13,801 bases of DNA, taken from NCBI GenBank assembly GCA_023440105.1, contig JAEXSY010000434.1, positions 1 through 13,801 of the forward strand, written 5' to 3'. The DNA comes from Bacillota bacterium (lineage in GTDB: Bacteria > Bacillota > Clostridia > Clostridiales > Clostridiaceae). The position numbers and the translations under genes are program-made. This document shows, piece by piece, positions 13,717 to 13,801 of the stretch. The notes below the pieces were generated by a model that searched no databases, was not told where the DNA came from, and saw nothing but the letters and a program-made list of their open reading frames with translations. Numbering within the stretch: position 1 is the first letter of the stretch; the number at the start of each line of letters is the position of its first letter.

Positions 13717-13801
13717 TTCAAAATACAGAAAAAAAGTATTGATAAATTTCTATATGGGATTGCATATCTTGAGGCTGTTTTTAGCGAAAGAAGATTTGAT
13801 G
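13717..13801 (+). other. open frame without start codon at the right edge
   Basis: After a stop at 13714-13716 one frame is open to the window edge and reads IDKFLYGIAYLEAVFSERRFD near its end, which looks protein-like. It has no ATG, GTG or TTG start and no ribosome-binding site inside the window. It may be a gene fragment or a chance frame; sequence beyond the edge would decide. Confidence 0.2.

Noticed and set aside
1..13801. CRISPR arrays, tRNA or rRNA genes, insertion sequences, attachment sites, replication origin
   Set aside because: No regularly spaced repeats, cloverleaf sequences, transposase or integrase motifs, or DnaA-box clusters were seen on reading both strands.

Overview
The window looks like chromosomal DNA from a low-GC, anaerobic, Clostridium-like Firmicute. 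The grounds are AT-rich intergenic DNA, strong AGGAGG-type ribosome-binding sites, frequent AGA arginine and A/T-ending codons, and the protein families present. This is an inference from style, not a species identification.

Layout. Positions 1-230 (minus strand) hold the start of a choloylglycine-hydrolase-like amidase that runs off the left edge. It is divergent from a membrane-anchored DUF218/SanA-like protein (428-1114), which is followed by an AI-2E family transporter (1208-2449) and an intrinsic terminator. Positions 2506-11919 form a purine-oxidation locus. A regulator-like fusion of a molybdopterin nucleotidyltransferase fold and a ModE-type helix-turn-helix comes first (2606-3532). 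Next is a three-subunit molybdenum hydroxylase of the xanthine dehydrogenase type (Mo-cofactor, 2Fe-2S and FAD subunits, 3822-7221). After a 182-base gap come an AzgA/PbuG-type purine permease, guanine deaminase, a second NCS2 permease of the xanthine/urate type and a small VOC-fold protein, closed by a 12-bp hairpin. From about 11940 to the right end the DNA is visibly more AT-rich. It carries small membrane ORFs, one with a TTG start and one lacking any standard start, an internally deleted methyltransferase pseudogene, and a DUF4177 protein.

How the genes work together (inference from families and order): guanine and hypoxanthine enter through the PbuG-like permease; GuaD deaminates guanine to xanthine; the molybdenum hydroxylase oxidises hypoxanthine and xanthine towards urate, or interconverts them; and the second permease moves xanthine or urate. 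No urate-breakdown, selenium-insertion or molybdenum-cofactor accessory gene is in the window.

The most interesting point is regulatory. The NTase-HTH protein keeps the fold and a good DNA-binding domain, but its nucleotide-binding loop, its metal-binding GDxP-like Asp and its DxDTPED-like motif are all altered, so it may be a catalytically dead sensor. A 16-base element (TTTGAATATTCTGTAA, centred on the palindrome GAATATTC) occurs just upstream of this gene, over its predicted -35 region. It occurs again just after the gene, about 67 bases upstream of the predicted xdhA start point. That is the geometry expected of an autoregulated activator. The xdhA leader also contains an intrinsic terminator.
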